The notes under the pieces: generated by a model
The model's input: only the letters and a program-made list of their open reading frames with translations
What the model was told of the DNA's origin: nothing
Databases searched by the model: none
Assembly: GCA_017527495.1 (NCBI GenBank)
Contig: JAFXPY010000015.1
Span: 1-59,469 of the forward strand
Direction of reading: 5' to 3'
Length of the DNA stretch: 59,469 nucleotides
Source: Paludibacteraceae bacterium
GTDB lineage: Bacteria; Bacteroidota; Bacteroidia; Bacteroidales; Paludibacteraceae
Made by a program: the position numbers and the translations under genes
Part shown: positions 17,585 through 27,919 of the stretch, one piece after another
Position numbering within the stretch: the stretch's first letter is position 1
Layout: each line of letters begins with the position of its first letter

Positions 17585-17616
17585 CCAATGATTGATCGTC
17601 TGCAATCAACCATTGG
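17585..17616 (-). terminator. Terminator after nagB
   Basis: CCAATG-A-TTGAT pairs with ATCAA-C-CATTGG (one mismatch). On the minus strand it lies about 20 bases past the nagB stop. Confidence 0.6.
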
Positions 17617-17636
17617 CTCTTAAATTAATTAAAATC

Positions 17637-18446
17637 TTATAGAAGTGTTTGAGGATCAAGGTTGTTGCGTTCGATGTCTTTGAAGTAGCGATATGTTCCT
17701 ACTCTCAATTCCTCGCAAGCGGCATCATCACAAACTATTATTCCTTTCGGGTGCATTTGCAAAGCAGATATTGTCCACATGTGACTTACCGGCTCTTCAA
17801 CGGCATGTTGCAACGCACGAGCTTTCTGGTGTCCATTTACCATGATAAGAACCTCACGAGCATCCATAACCGTACCTACTCCGACAGTAAGAGCTGTCTT
17901 TGGAACTAAATCAACGTTATTGTCGAAAAATCTTGAGTTTGCAATAATTGTGTCGGTAGTTAGAGTTTTCTGACGTGTACGACTTTGCAGCGACGAACCC
18001 GGTTCATTGAATGCGATATGTCCATCAGGACCTATTCCGCCGAGGAAAAGGTCAATACCACCATAGGATTGTATTGCAGCCTCGTATGCAGCACATTCAG
18101 CGACCAAATCAGAGGCATTGCCATTCAGGATATGTACATTTTCTTTTTTGATGTCAATATGAGAGAAAAAGTTGTTCCACATAAAGCTATGATAACTCTC
18201 AGGATGATTCACATCGAGTGCAACATACTCATCCATATTGAATGTAACAACATTCTTGAAAGAAACAACACCTGCTTCATTAAGTTTTACAAGGTTACGA
18301 TACATACCGAGCGGAGAAGAACCCGTTGGAAGACCAAGGACAAAAGGTTTTTGTTCTGTTGGGTGTGCAGCATTTATCTTGGCTGCCACATAGTTGGCTG
18401 CCCATTCAGACATTAAATCATAGTTGGGCTCAATGATTAAACGCAT
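17637..18446 (-). CDS. nagB: Glucosamine-6-phosphate deaminase
   Basis: 269 residues, the usual length. It converts glucosamine-6-phosphate to fructose-6-phosphate and ammonia in amino-sugar catabolism. Signatures: [16 protein letters not shown] (phosphate loop), FNMDEYVAL (catalytic Asp), [19 protein letters not shown] and [26 protein letters not shown] promoter element lies on the minus strand at 18478-18485. No nagA neighbour is present here. Confidence 0.96.
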   Translation of the reverse strand: MRLIIEPNYDLMSEWAANYVAAKINAAHPTEQKPFVLGLPTGSSPLGMYRNLVKLNEAGVVSFKNVVTFNMDEYVALDVNHPESYHSFMWNNFFSHIDIKKENVHILNGNASDLVAECAAYEAAIQSYGGIDLFLGGIGPDGHIAFNEPGSSLQSRTRQKTLTTDTIIANSRFFDNNVDLVPKTALTVGVGTVMDAREVLIMVNGHQKARALQHAVEEPVSHMWTISALQMHPKGIIVCDDAACEELRVGTYRYFKDIERNNLDPQTLL

Positions 18447-18477
18447 AATTTTATAATGTTTAGTTAATTTTCGGTTG

Positions 18478-18485
18478 CAAAAATA
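18478..18485 (-). promoter_or_regulatory. nagB -7 promoter element
   Basis: Minus-strand TATTTTTG, 32 bases before the nagB start codon. No clear -33 TTTG at the right spacing. Confidence 0.5.
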
Positions 18486-18533
18486 CTATTTTTTTTTGAA
18501 TTATCGGCATAAGAAACAAAAAAGTGTGAAACT

Positions 18534-19649
18534 TTATTTATTACAAATTATTTTTGCCGCCTCCTCAGCTGTTCTGTTATGCCCTAATTTCTCTTCTATC
18601 CGCTCGTATTCATCGAGCATTTTTGCCCGATATTCACTATCTAACAGCAATTTGTCTAATTCGGTTTGAATATTCTTGACAGTAAAAAGATAGGCCAACA
18701 ATTCTTTAATCACTTCTTTTCCTGCAATAATATTTACAAGAGTAAAATGACGAATTGTAAATACTAATTTCCAAATCAATCCTGCAATATGAGGAAAAGC
18801 GATATGATAAACCGCCACCTGTGGTATTCTCAAAAGTGCCGTTTCAAGTGTCGCCGTTCCTGAATTAACAACAGCAACTGCTGCTTTTGTTACTGTTAGA
18901 TACGTATCAAGACAAAGATTTGGGTGATATCTACCTTTTAGAGTTTTTGATATAATCCGCTCATAAATTGGGCTATCAAGAGCAGGAGCTTGAGTTATGT
19001 TTATCTCGTATTCATCGGCGTATTTCTCTACGGCAAGAAGCATTTTAGGCAGACACTTTTCCACTTCATGAGGTCTTGAGCCCGGAACAAGCACAATAGA
19101 CTTCGTTTTTTCGATATGCGCATTGGCTTGTATGAACCTATCTATCGATTCCACCGTAGGATTTCCGACATATTCTGCATTGTACCCATAAGATTTGTAA
19201 AACTCCGGCTCGAATGGGAAAATACCGAGTATCTTGTCTGAATATTGAGCAATTTTATGTACCCTCCATTTCTTCCACGCCCAGGCTTTGGGCGGTATAT
19301 AATATGTGATTTTAATGTTGGCAATGTGTTGTTTGGCAAACTTAGCTATTTTTAGATTGAAAGAGGGATAATCAATAAGAATAAGATGGTCCGGCCTGAA
19401 ATTTATTATTGCTTGATGTGCTATTTGAAAGTTGCGTCGTATAGCTCTCAAATTAAACAACACGGCAACGAAACCCATAAATGCCATATTGCGATAGTCT
19501 TGAACCAGCAAGCAGCCTTGTTGCCTCATTAAATCTCCACCCATACCTTGAAAAACAGCGTTTGAATCGAGGGATTTAATCTCTCTAATCAAATTAGACG
19601 CATGCAAATCACCGGACGCTTCACCTGCAATAATAAAATACTTCATCAA
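18534..19649 (-). CDS. lpxB: Lipid-A-disaccharide synthase
   Basis: 371-residue GT19 glycosyltransferase that joins UDP-2,3-diacylglucosamine and lipid X to make the lipid A disaccharide at the inner membrane. FIIAGEASGDLHASNLI at the N-terminus, FQGMGGDLMRQQG, ITYYIPPKAWAWKKWR, VPGSRPHEVEKCLP and AVVNSGTATLETALLRIPQV are family signatures. A second Met directly follows the first, so the true start could be one codon later. A TAATTTTG element on the minus strand at 19671-19678 is a likely promoter. Confidence 0.96.
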   Translation of the reverse strand: MMKYFIIAGEASGDLHASNLIREIKSLDSNAVFQGMGGDLMRQQGCLLVQDYRNMAFMGFVAVLFNLRAIRRNFQIAHQAIINFRPDHLILIDYPSFNLKIAKFAKQHIANIKITYYIPPKAWAWKKWRVHKIAQYSDKILGIFPFEPEFYKSYGYNAEYVGNPTVESIDRFIQANAHIEKTKSIVLVPGSRPHEVEKCLPKMLLAVEKYADEYEINITQAPALDSPIYERIISKTLKGRYHPNLCLDTYLTVTKAAVAVVNSGTATLETALLRIPQVAVYHIAFPHIAGLIWKLVFTIRHFTLVNIIAGKEVIKELLAYLFTVKNIQTELDKLLLDSEYRAKMLDEYERIEEKLGHNRTAEEAAKIICNK

Positions 19650-19763
19650 CTCTTTATTTTAAAACATACGCAAAATTATACATTTTTTCCAATTTATCAA
19701 TCATTTGAGTATAAAAAATGTTATTTTTTAATGAAAATAGTAAATAATTCAAAACATTTTTAG

Positions 19764-19771
19764 TAATTTTG
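19764..19771 (+). promoter_or_regulatory. ispG -7 promoter element
   Basis: TAATTTTG, 20 bases before the ispG start codon, giving a very short leader. Confidence 0.6.
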
Positions 19772-19791
19772 TACTCTAAAATATTATCACT

Positions 19792-21213
19792 ATGCAATTA
19801 CAATTTACTCCCCAACGCCGCAAGACCATAGAAGTTAGGGTTGGCAATACCAATATCGGTGGAAACTCACCGATTAGAATACAAAGTATGGCAAACACAG
19901 ACACTAATGACATCGAAGCTTCCGTTGAACAAGCCAAAAGGATTATTGACGCCGGCGGTGAGTTGGTACGTTTTACAACTCAAGGAATAAAAGAAGCAGA
20001 ATCACTCAATCAAATCAGACAAACACTGCTACAATGTGAAGAAAAATACGCCCGGGTCCCAATAGTAGCTGATGTCCATTTCAATGCTAATGTAGCCGAT
20101 TGTGTAGCACAATATGTCGAAAAGGTTAGGATCAATCCCGGCAACTATGTTGATCCGGCGCGCACATTCAAACACATAGATTATTCCGACGCTGAATATG
20201 CCGATGAAATCGCAAAAATTGAAGAACGATTCAGTTTGTTGCTCAATATATGTAAAAAACATCATACCGCAATTCGATTGGGAGTTAATCATGGTAGTCT
20301 GAGTGATCGCATAATGAGCAAGTATGGAGACACACCTGAAGGCATGGTAGAGAGCGTGATGGAATTTTTGCGAGTATGTAAAAAAGCCGATTTCAACGAC
20401 ATCGTAATCTCAATCAAAGCTTCCAACACACGCATAATGGTTACGACAGTTCGAATGCTTATAGCACAAATGGACAAAGAACAAATGGCGTATCCCCTAC
20501 ATCTTGGAGTGACGGAAGCCGGTGATGGAGAAGACGGACGAATCAAATCCGCATTAGGTATCGGAGCATTACTTGCCGATGGAATCGGCGATACAATACG
20601 GGTATCACTTAGTGAAGCCCCGGAAAAGGAGATACCTGTAGCAAAAGAATTGGTCGATTATTTTTCTCGTGAAGACAGCGACAGATATAGCGACGAGCGA
20701 ATCGTAACCATTGACGACGAGGACAATCATATTTTCTATTATTCAGACGAGACCAATCGCAGTTTATGGCAATTGCATGTCGCTGCCGATTGTGGAAAAT
20801 ATCTCTTGAACGGTGATGCAAAAGAAGTAGAAATCATAAATCCGAATTTTAGCCATGAAGAGTGCGATAGATTACGCCTTGACATCCTCCAAGCTGCCCG
20901 ATTGAAAATGACTAAAACAGAGTACATCAGCTGCCCAAGCTGCGGACGAACATTGTTTGATTTAGAACAAACCATACACGAAATCAAACAGGCAACAAGC
21001 CATCTAAAAGGCTTAAAAATAGGTATTATGGGGTGCATTGTCAACGGACCGGGGGAAATGGCTGATGCCGACTATGGTTATGTTGGTGCAGGACGCGGGC
21101 GTATTAGTCTTTACAAAGGCAAAGAATGTGTCTTGAAAAATATTCCTCAAGAAGATGCAGTTGCAGAACTTGTAAGACTCATCAAAGACAATGGCGACTG
21201 GAAAACGAAATAA
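19792..21213 (+). CDS. ispG: 4-hydroxy-3-methylbut-2-enyl-diphosphate synthase (IspG/GcpE)
   Basis: 473 residues; converts MEcPP to HMBPP in the MEP isoprenoid pathway with a [4Fe-4S] cluster. The N-terminal TIM barrel is intact (RKTIEVRVGNTNIGG, VADVHFNANVA, KASNTRIM, LGVTEAGDGEDGRIKSALGIG), and the cluster domain carries CPSCGRT, MGCIVNGPGE and DADYGYVGAG. It is about 100 residues longer than the E. coli type but shorter than the ~600-residue three-domain type I would expect in many Bacteroidetes; the extra material lies at about 285-365 between barrel and cluster domain. Confidence 0.95.
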   Translation: MQLQFTPQRRKTIEVRVGNTNIGGNSPIRIQSMANTDTNDIEASVEQAKRIIDAGGELVRFTTQGIKEAESLNQIRQTLLQCEEKYARVPIVADVHFNANVADCVAQYVEKVRINPGNYVDPARTFKHIDYSDAEYADEIAKIEERFSLLLNICKKHHTAIRLGVNHGSLSDRIMSKYGDTPEGMVESVMEFLRVCKKADFNDIVISIKASNTRIMVTTVRMLIAQMDKEQMAYPLHLGVTEAGDGEDGRIKSALGIGALLADGIGDTIRVSLSEAPEKEIPVAKELVDYFSREDSDRYSDERIVTIDDEDNHIFYYSDETNRSLWQLHVAADCGKYLLNGDAKEVEIINPNFSHEECDRLRLDILQAARLKMTKTEYISCPSCGRTLFDLEQTIHEIKQATSHLKGLKIGIMGCIVNGPGEMADADYGYVGAGRGRISLYKGKECVLKNIPQEDAVAELVRLIKDNGDWKTK

Positions 21214-21249
21214 GCAAGATTTGAAGATTTCAAGATTATTTTAATAAAA

Positions 21250-21281
21250 TTTGCAAAATAAGTAAAAAAACATTATTTTTG
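21250..21281 (+). promoter_or_regulatory. Promoter of the PPi-phosphofructokinase gene
   Basis: TTTG (21250-21253), 20 bases, TATTTTTG (21274-21281), 49 bases before the start codon. Confidence 0.75.
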
Positions 21282-21330
21282 CAAGCGATACATTTAAATA
21301 AACTTTAACAACTTAAAAACATATAGAACC

Positions 21331-22980
21331 ATGCAAAAAAGTCCTTTACAAATTGCCCGTGCGAGTTATCAGCCAAAGGTACCTCGTTCATTACGCGGCC
21401 CTATGAAGCTTGAAGAGGGTGCTCCGACACACTCTGTTGCGGATCAAGAGGAAATCAAAAAACTTTTCCCTAACACTTATGGCTTACCAATTATCAATCT
21501 TGTTGAAGGTGAAGCAAAAGAACATCCTGCCATTAATGTAGGCGTAATTCTTTCAGGCGGACAAGCCCCCGGCGGGCACAATGTTATTGCCGGACTATTT
21601 GACGGCTTGAAACGTCTCAACCCCGAAAACAAACTTTATGGTTTTCTTGGTGGCCCATCAGGACTCATTGAAGGAAAATACTCTGAACTTACAGCAGACA
21701 TCATCGACCAGTACCGCAATACCGGTGGATTCGACATTATTGGTTCAGGACGCACGAAACTCGAAGAGACCTGGCAATTCGATAATGGCATAGAAGTGTG
21801 CCGCAAGCTAAACATCAAGGCTATTGTAATTATCGGTGGTGACGATTCGAACACCAATGCATGCGTATTGGCAGAATACTATCTGCAAAAAAATGCAGGC
21901 ATACAGGTTATCGGATGCCCCAAGACTATTGATGGCGACTTGAAAAACGAAATGATTGAAACAAGTTTTGGTTTCGACACAGCCTGCAAAGTATATTCAG
22001 AATTGATTGGTAATATCCAACGAGACGCCAACTCAGCAAAAAAATATTGGCACTTCATTCGTTTGATGGGCCGTTCGGCAAGTCACATTGCCCTTGAGTG
22101 CGCACTGCAGACACAGCCAAATATCTGCCTTGTTTCAGAAGAAGTTCAAGCCAAAAACATGACTCTTAATGACATTGTTGATCAGATTGTTAAGGTCATT
22201 GTTCACAGAGCAGACAAAGGCCTGAATTTCGGTACGATTTTAGTTCCTGAAGGCTTAATTGAGTTCATTCCCGCAATGAAAAAACTCATAGCAGAACTGA
22301 ATGATTTATTGGCTAAAAATGCAGAAACTTTCAATGCTTTGGAATCAGACGACGAGAAGCGTCAATTTGTAAAGGGTGTATTGTCAGAAGAGAGTAGAGC
22401 CGTATATCGCGACCTTCCAAAAGGTATTGCACACCAACTTACAATGGATCGCGACCCTCATGGCAATGTTCAAGTCAGCCTGATTGAAACAGAGAAGATG
22501 CTGATTGAAATGGTGGCAAAAAAATTAGCACAACTCAAAGCAGAAGGCAAATACAAAGGTAAATTCTCGGCTCTTAATCATTTCTTTGGATATGAGGGCC
22601 GTTGTGCTATACCTTCCAATTTTGATGCTGATTATTGCTACTCTATAGGTATCACCGCAAGTCAACTTATTGTTGCCGGCAAAACAGGATATATGTCGTT
22701 AGTTCGTAATCTTACAGCCCCATCAGATGAATGGATAGCCGGTGGCGTGCCAATCACCATGATGATGAATATGGAGCGACGCAATGGCAAGATGAAACCG
22801 GTAATACAAAAAGCCTTGGTTGACTTGAACGGCAAGCCATTCAAATACTTTGAGGCACATCGCGCAGAATGGGCAGACGAACATCTTTCGTATGTTTATC
22901 CCGGACCGATTCAATATTATGGTCCTGCTGAAGTTTGCGATTTGCCGACACGCACTCTTATGCTTGAAAAGGGTAAATAA
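21331..22980 (+). CDS. pfp: Diphosphate-fructose-6-phosphate 1-phosphotransferase
   Basis: 549-residue PPi-dependent phosphofructokinase (long clade). It phosphorylates fructose-6-phosphate with pyrophosphate, reversibly, replacing or supplementing ATP-PFK in glycolysis. [31 protein letters not shown] (from about 169) and PKTIDGDL (about 197-204) are visible. The Asp-Asp in GGDDS and the Lys in PKTIDGD are the residues that mark PPi over ATP use. Full length. Confidence 0.95.
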   Translation: MQKSPLQIARASYQPKVPRSLRGPMKLEEGAPTHSVADQEEIKKLFPNTYGLPIINLVEGEAKEHPAINVGVILSGGQAPGGHNVIAGLFDGLKRLNPENKLYGFLGGPSGLIEGKYSELTADIIDQYRNTGGFDIIGSGRTKLEETWQFDNGIEVCRKLNIKAIVIIGGDDSNTNACVLAEYYLQKNAGIQVIGCPKTIDGDLKNEMIETSFGFDTACKVYSELIGNIQRDANSAKKYWHFIRLMGRSASHIALECALQTQPNICLVSEEVQAKNMTLNDIVDQIVKVIVHRADKGLNFGTILVPEGLIEFIPAMKKLIAELNDLLAKNAETFNALESDDEKRQFVKGVLSEESRAVYRDLPKGIAHQLTMDRDPHGNVQVSLIETEKMLIEMVAKKLAQLKAEGKYKGKFSALNHFFGYEGRCAIPSNFDADYCYSIGITASQLIVAGKTGYMSLVRNLTAPSDEWIAGGVPITMMMNMERRNGKMKPVIQKALVDLNGKPFKYFEAHRAEWADEHLSYVYPGPIQYYGPAEVCDLPTRTLMLEKGK

Positions 22981-22995
22981 CAAAAGAGCCTGACA

Positions 22996-23700
22996 ATGAA
23001 AAAGGCCCTGCTCACATTAGTAACAATTATGCTTTGTAGAACAATAAGCGCCGATGACAACGCTTTGCTCTACAAAGCATTTTTATGTTCAGACATGAGT
23101 GTTTGGCACGATTTCATCGAGACTAACGAAAATTGCAACGAGCCCAACAGACTAATTCTATTGCTGGACATAGAGTACAACTACTTGGCATGGGCAAGCC
23201 AACAAAACATTACCGACAACCAAGACATTCTTTACATATTCAATCGCCACATCAAACAATATTCAACATCCAAACACAACAAATCATATCTCAATACATT
23301 ATACTCAGCCTATTACCTATACAACATGTTCATCAATAGACAGAATTACATAAAAAACGCGATGAAATCGATTGATTATGCAACAAAATCTCTTGAAAAT
23401 CCTCACCCATTGGCATTAATGCATTGTGGTTTCATGTATTTTTACCGCCCTACATGGGCAGGCGGAAGTAAGACAAAAGCCCTATCCTATCTACAACAAG
23501 CAGAATATATATTTCAACAAAATGGCGATTTCACCGCCAATTGGGATTATCTTAATCTTCAAATGCATATTGCACAATGCCTATGGAAATTAGGGAAAAA
23601 AGAAGAAGCTCTTGCCAAGTGCAATTCAATACTTGAGCAAGAGCCGAATTTTAATTATGTCAGAGAAGAATTGATTAGAGAAGTGAGAAGTGAGAAGTGA
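22996..23700 (+). CDS. Secreted TPR-like protein of unknown function
   Basis: 234 residues with a signal peptide (about 1-19, ending ISA). The mature part is helical with repeat-like helices, the last of which (AQCLWKLGKKEEALAKCNSI) resembles a tetratricopeptide unit. No catalytic motif is visible. It starts 15 bases after the PPi-PFK stop, so it may share that transcript. The C-terminus ends in a Glu/Val/Arg/Ser repeat written by GAAGTGAGAA-like bases. Confidence 0.6.
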   Translation: MKKALLTLVTIMLCRTISADDNALLYKAFLCSDMSVWHDFIETNENCNEPNRLILLLDIEYNYLAWASQQNITDNQDILYIFNRHIKQYSTSKHNKSYLNTLYSAYYLYNMFINRQNYIKNAMKSIDYATKSLENPHPLALMHCGFMYFYRPTWAGGSKTKALSYLQQAEYIFQQNGDFTANWDYLNLQMHIAQCLWKLGKKEEALAKCNSILEQEPNFNYVREELIREVRSEK

Positions 23701-23749
23701 GAGATCTACATTGCAAATACAAAAACAAATTTACATCATAATTCTCTTC

Positions 23750-24331
23750 TTACAACTGACCAGCCTCAACAAGTGTTATAACACGCTCAACAATACGATC
23801 TTTTTCGTCTTTATCGGCATCATATCCCTCTTTTAGGTCTGTGCCATATATCTTGGCAACGCCCTGCCAAAAAGCAGCAATAAAATTACCTTTATACATC
23901 TTGATTACATCGTATGAGGTTTTGTCACACTCGCGATCAACAAGTTTTATCAACATCTGCCCCTGGCTCATAGTCATGTCTTTGAAATCATCTTCATATT
24001 TGCGAAAGAGTTGCTTCTCATAGGTTTTCCAGTATTTACGCTGTTGACGCGCATTCATCGTTGCTAAAAGAGCATCAGTCGTTTCAATCTCTTTCATAAT
24101 CATCTTTGCATACGGCAATGTTTTCTTTACATCACGAACCGTTTTCCAATAGAATTTTTCCTGCTTTTTATTCTTAAATCTCAACGGAGGATAGACATAA
24201 ACTTCACGCAAATAAGCGAGATATAACGTATCGCCATCAACTACTGTAAAAGCCAAAGAATCAGATCTATTGGCAGAAATTGTGGAGACAAATAACCCAC
24301 AAAACAATAATATATGTACTAACCTTTTCAT
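23750..24331 (-). CDS. DUF4294 family exported protein
   Basis: 193 residues with a signal peptide (about 1-20). The sequence follows the DUF4294 pattern: VVDGDTLYLAYLREVYVYPP, KFYWKTVRDVKKTLPYAK, RQQRKYWKTYEKQLFRKYEDDFKDM, then SQGQMLIKLVDRECDKTSYDVIK, FWQGVAKIYGTDLKEGYD. The family is almost confined to Bacteroidetes and its function is unknown. It is convergent with the upstream TPR-like gene and divergent from the beta-barrel gene. Confidence 0.85.
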   Translation of the reverse strand: MKRLVHILLFCGLFVSTISANRSDSLAFTVVDGDTLYLAYLREVYVYPPLRFKNKKQEKFYWKTVRDVKKTLPYAKMIMKEIETTDALLATMNARQQRKYWKTYEKQLFRKYEDDFKDMTMSQGQMLIKLVDRECDKTSYDVIKMYKGNFIAAFWQGVAKIYGTDLKEGYDADKDEKDRIVERVITLVEAGQL

Positions 24332-24372
24332 CTCACTATAAAATTAATAGTTGCAATTTTCATTTTTTTTTG

Positions 24373-24380
24373 TAATTTTG
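24373..24380 (+). promoter_or_regulatory. -7 promoter element of the HhH beta-barrel gene
   Basis: TAATTTTG, 32 bases before the GTG start. Confidence 0.55.
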
Positions 24381-24412
24381 CAAAATCTTTTAATTAATAT
24401 TATACAAAAGCC

Positions 24413-26362
24413 GTGCCAAAACACAAATCACACATCAACAAACTGATTATCTGCACAATAGCAATAGCAACATTAACAATAACACAGGTAAAGGCAGATA
24501 TTAATGATTTAAGTGCTTTTTCTATAGATGATATAATTGCAGATATATATGACAACATCGATGAAGACCGACAATTCGAAAAAGACTTTGACGTATTCTA
24601 TGAAAACTTTATTTCTTTGAACCAAAACCCAATCAATATAAATCAGGCCACTCAAGAGCAATTAGAGCAACTGCTTTTTCTTTCAGACGAACAGATAGAC
24701 GACATACTTCTCTACATTTACAGATACGGGCCACTTCAAAGTATATACGAACTCCAACTTATCAATAGCCTCCATTCATACGATATTCGTGACATGCTAC
24801 CATTCATATATATCGGAGAAAAAAAAGAAGACGATACATTCAAATGGCGCGACATAATTGACAAAGGCAAACATGAAGTTCTATTCAGAATAGACCTTAG
24901 AAATGCAGAAAAAACAAAAGCAATAAGACAACAATATATTGGCGACCCACTATATTCATATCTAAAATATAAATACAATTTATCAGATAAAATAGAATTA
25001 GGCTTACACGCGGAAAAAGATGTTGGCGAACAATTTTGGGGACCAACATATTACGGTTTCGATAAGTATGGAGGCTATTTACAAATCCGCGACCTATGGA
25101 AATTCAAGACAATAGTTATAGGCGACTATAAAGCTAATTTTGGAGAGGGCTTAGTTGTAAACCAAATGCTTCGTATGGGCAAAGCATACAACCCCTTAAC
25201 AATAAAAAACAGGAATAAAGGGCTACAAAAATACGGTGGAAACGACGAATTTAACTTTTTCCGCGGAATTGGTGCGACTGCCGGATTTGGCAATTTCGAA
25301 GTATCTGCATTCTACTCATTTAAGACTTTAGATGCCAAAATTGCAAACAACATAATGACCACCTACTACACAAATGGTTACCACAGGACAGAAACAGAAT
25401 TATCACATCGAAATACCAATCGACAACACATTGTAGGACTTGATGCTACATATAAAAATAGATATATCGACATAGGAGTAACATTTTTAGAAAACATACT
25501 CCAATACCCGATGAAATCGAGCGAAAAAGAATATTTCCACGGGAAAAATCAGACTATAGGCTCGGTGCATTATCACACGCATTATAATAGTTGGGCTTTT
25601 TTTGGAGAAACAGCACTTGCAAGTAACAGAAAACTCGGAGTAGCAACGCTAAACGGAATAAAATATCACCCCATTGCCAATTTGGGATTTGTCATTGCAC
25701 ATAGATATTACTCTAAATATTTTGACAACATGTATGCCAATGCTCTTTCTTACAAATCGAGACTAAACAACGAACAAACAATATATTTTGCAACAGACAT
25801 AAATCTACTTCGCGACATAAATTTCTCCGTTTCCACCGACATTTGGAAACAATATCAAAACATAATGGTCGTCATAAGTCATGAACGATTTGAGCAATAT
25901 TCTATCAAATTTCAATCAAGGTGGAAACACCGCGACAACCAGCATCGAATTTCCGGTAAATTGAATTTTGACTATGCCGTTGGGGCACTAACTCTTCGAA
26001 GCATCGCAGAAGGGAATATAAGCAAGAAAGAAAAACGACGACTGACTTATGGTGCCACAATAAGCCAAAAAGCCGAATATCGTTTTCTCAAACCGAACAT
26101 CGTTTTGCAGGCTTGTATTGGATACGTATATGCTCCGAATTATGACAATCGGTTTTATATCTCAGAAAACGATATTCTATATGCATATAGTCAAAATATG
26201 ATATATGGAAATGCGCTACGCTCATACCTTAACATCAGATATTCAATCTCTAATAACTGGAAAATATACCTGAAAATAAGCAATACATATCAAATAGAAA
26301 AAACAAAAAACTTCGACAAAAGTAGGACAGACTTGCATTTACTCTTGCGTTATACATATTAA
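24413..26362 (+). CDS. Helix-hairpin-helix, beta-barrel outer-membrane protein
   Basis: 649 residues starting at a GTG; the next in-frame Met would remove the signal peptide (about 1-28, ending VKA), so GTG is preferred. Residues about 68-110 (NPININQATQEQLEQLLFL, then YGPLQSIYELQ) form a ComEA-like helix-hairpin-helix. The remainder has the alternating aromatic/hydrophobic pattern of a transmembrane beta-barrel and ends in aromatic residues (RYTY). A common Bacteroidetes outer-membrane family of unknown role. Confidence 0.7.
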   Translation: MPKHKSHINKLIICTIAIATLTITQVKADINDLSAFSIDDIIADIYDNIDEDRQFEKDFDVFYENFISLNQNPININQATQEQLEQLLFLSDEQIDDILLYIYRYGPLQSIYELQLINSLHSYDIRDMLPFIYIGEKKEDDTFKWRDIIDKGKHEVLFRIDLRNAEKTKAIRQQYIGDPLYSYLKYKYNLSDKIELGLHAEKDVGEQFWGPTYYGFDKYGGYLQIRDLWKFKTIVIGDYKANFGEGLVVNQMLRMGKAYNPLTIKNRNKGLQKYGGNDEFNFFRGIGATAGFGNFEVSAFYSFKTLDAKIANNIMTTYYTNGYHRTETELSHRNTNRQHIVGLDATYKNRYIDIGVTFLENILQYPMKSSEKEYFHGKNQTIGSVHYHTHYNSWAFFGETALASNRKLGVATLNGIKYHPIANLGFVIAHRYYSKYFDNMYANALSYKSRLNNEQTIYFATDINLLRDINFSVSTDIWKQYQNIMVVISHERFEQYSIKFQSRWKHRDNQHRISGKLNFDYAVGALTLRSIAEGNISKKEKRRLTYGATISQKAEYRFLKPNIVLQACIGYVYAPNYDNRFYISENDILYAYSQNMIYGNALRSYLNIRYSISNNWKIYLKISNTYQIEKTKNFDKSRTDLHLLLRYTY

Positions 26363-26367
26363 TTTAT

Positions 26368-26375
26368 TAACTTTG
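26368..26375 (+). promoter_or_regulatory. -7 promoter element of the flippase gene
   Basis: TAACTTTG, 23 bases before the flippase start codon. Confidence 0.55.
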
Positions 26376-26398
26376 CAACGAATTTTAGAAATTATCAC

Positions 26399-27919
26399 AT
26401 GGGTGTTATTGCACGACAAAGTATAAAAGGAACTATTGTAACCTATCTTGGTGCTTTGATTGGTGGGCTTACTACTTTTTTTGTGCTCACCCGCTACCTC
26501 ACAACCGAAGAAATCGGCCTTACGCGTGTTCTTATTGATGCTGCTGTTATTTTTGTCGGTTTAGCACAATTAGGTACAAGTTCGAGTATTATCCGTTTCT
26601 ATCCACATTTTAAGGACGCAAATAGCGAAAACGATCATGGCTTTTTCTTTTGGACTATTGTCACACCATTCATCGGTTTTTTGATTTTCAGCCTTATATA
26701 CTGGGCACTCCACATCCCGATAGCCAACTATTTTTCCGAAAATTCTCAATTATTTGTTGACTACTATTATTTTGTCTTACCCATAGCATTTTTCATGCTC
26801 TATCAGCAGATTTTTGAGACCAACGCAAACATATTGATGCGTATTGTTGTTCCGAGAGCTGTACGAGAAGTAGTGGTGAGAATCTTAATCTTGATATTGT
26901 ACTTTTTATATGCGTATAAAATTATTTCGCTTGACGGTCTTGTTGTCGGTTTTTGTTTAGTATATGCAATTGCGGCACTGATCAATCTGGTGTATCTATT
27001 CTGTTTGAAACGCATCTCCTTCAAGCCGGATTGGAGCTACCTCAAAAAGCCTTTGGTCAAAGAATATCTTTTCTACACTTTTTTTCTCTTACTTACCGCT
27101 CTTGCAAGTACATTGGCACCCACTTTGAGCTCTTTTTTCATTGCTGCAAATATTGGGCTTGACCAAACAGGTATATTTGCCATAGCCACTAATATTGCGG
27201 TTTGTGTTTACATGCCTTATAGAGCAGTCGGGGCTATAGCCCAACCCAAAATTTCACAGGCGATGAAAGACAAAGATATGCAACAAATCACAACTCTAAC
27301 TCAACAAGTCAGTACAAATCAAATGCTTGTCGGAATGTTTGTACTATGTCTGTTTTGGATAAACATAGATTTCATATTCGAGATTTTGCCTAATGGCCAA
27401 ACTTTTGCTGTTGCCAAATATATTGTGTTTGTACTTTGTTGCTCACAACTGATTTTGTCAACATTCAACATCAGTTTGCCGGTAATAAACTTTTCAAAAC
27501 ACTACTATTTTTCCCTCATCTATTCGTTTGTGTTAACTATTTCGATCATTATTTTCAACAATCTGCTCGTTCCTCAATACGGCATGATGGGTTCAGCCTT
27601 AGCCAATTTATTGTCGTATTCTCTATATGTTTTGTTACTCATTCTCACTGTTTGGTGGATAACAAAAACGCACCCGTTTTCACGGGTGCATTTGAAAATT
27701 TTAGCCCTTTTCATCGGTATTTTAGCATTAAATCAGCTATGGCTTAATACTATATCTCCACTTTTTGCAAACATAAGTTCTCTCAGCCCGGTAATACTCC
27801 ATTTTATTGACGGAACATTGAAGACGTTAATCATTCTTGGAGGGTCATTATGTGTTGCATATTTTTGGAATATCTCACCATGGGTGAACAATATCATCGA
27901 CAAGATTTCAGGTCGCTAA
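26399..27919 (+). CDS. Polysaccharide flippase (Wzx/MOP superfamily)
   Basis: 506 residues with about 12-14 predicted membrane segments and the N-terminal pattern of polysaccharide exporters (IKGTIVTYLGALIGGLTTFFVL, then LTTEEIGLTRVLIDA). By family it flips lipid-linked oligosaccharides across the inner membrane. No glycosyltransferase cluster is adjacent, so the substrate is unknown. Its stop overlaps the stop of the convergent FKBP gene by 4 bp, and a terminator for that opposite operon lies inside this reading frame (27,661-27,689). Confidence 0.88.
   Translation: MGVIARQSIKGTIVTYLGALIGGLTTFFVLTRYLTTEEIGLTRVLIDAAVIFVGLAQLGTSSSIIRFYPHFKDANSENDHGFFFWTIVTPFIGFLIFSLIYWALHIPIANYFSENSQLFVDYYYFVLPIAFFMLYQQIFETNANILMRIVVPRAVREVVVRILILILYFLYAYKIISLDGLVVGFCLVYAIAALINLVYLFCLKRISFKPDWSYLKKPLVKEYLFYTFFLLLTALASTLAPTLSSFFIAANIGLDQTGIFAIATNIAVCVYMPYRAVGAIAQPKISQAMKDKDMQQITTLTQQVSTNQMLVGMFVLCLFWINIDFIFEILPNGQTFAVAKYIVFVLCCSQLILSTFNISLPVINFSKHYYFSLIYSFVLTISIIIFNNLLVPQYGMMGSALANLLSYSLYVLLLILTVWWITKTHPFSRVHLKILALFIGILALNQLWLNTISPLFANISSLSPVILHFIDGTLKTLIILGGSLCVAYFWNISPWVNNIIDKISGR
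27661..27689 (-). terminator. Terminator of the MATE-asd-FKBP operon, inside the flippase gene
   Basis: GCACCCG (27670-27676) and CGGGTGC (27683-27689) form a 7-bp GC-rich stem with a 6-base loop; on the minus strand GTTTTTGTT follows. It lies about 230 bases past the last FKBP stop and within the convergent coding sequence. Confidence 0.7.

Noticed and set aside
17561-17605. Longer start of the TerB-DnaJ gene at 17,605
   Set aside because: It lies within the nagB terminator hairpin; the ATG at 17,560 precedes the membrane anchor directly.
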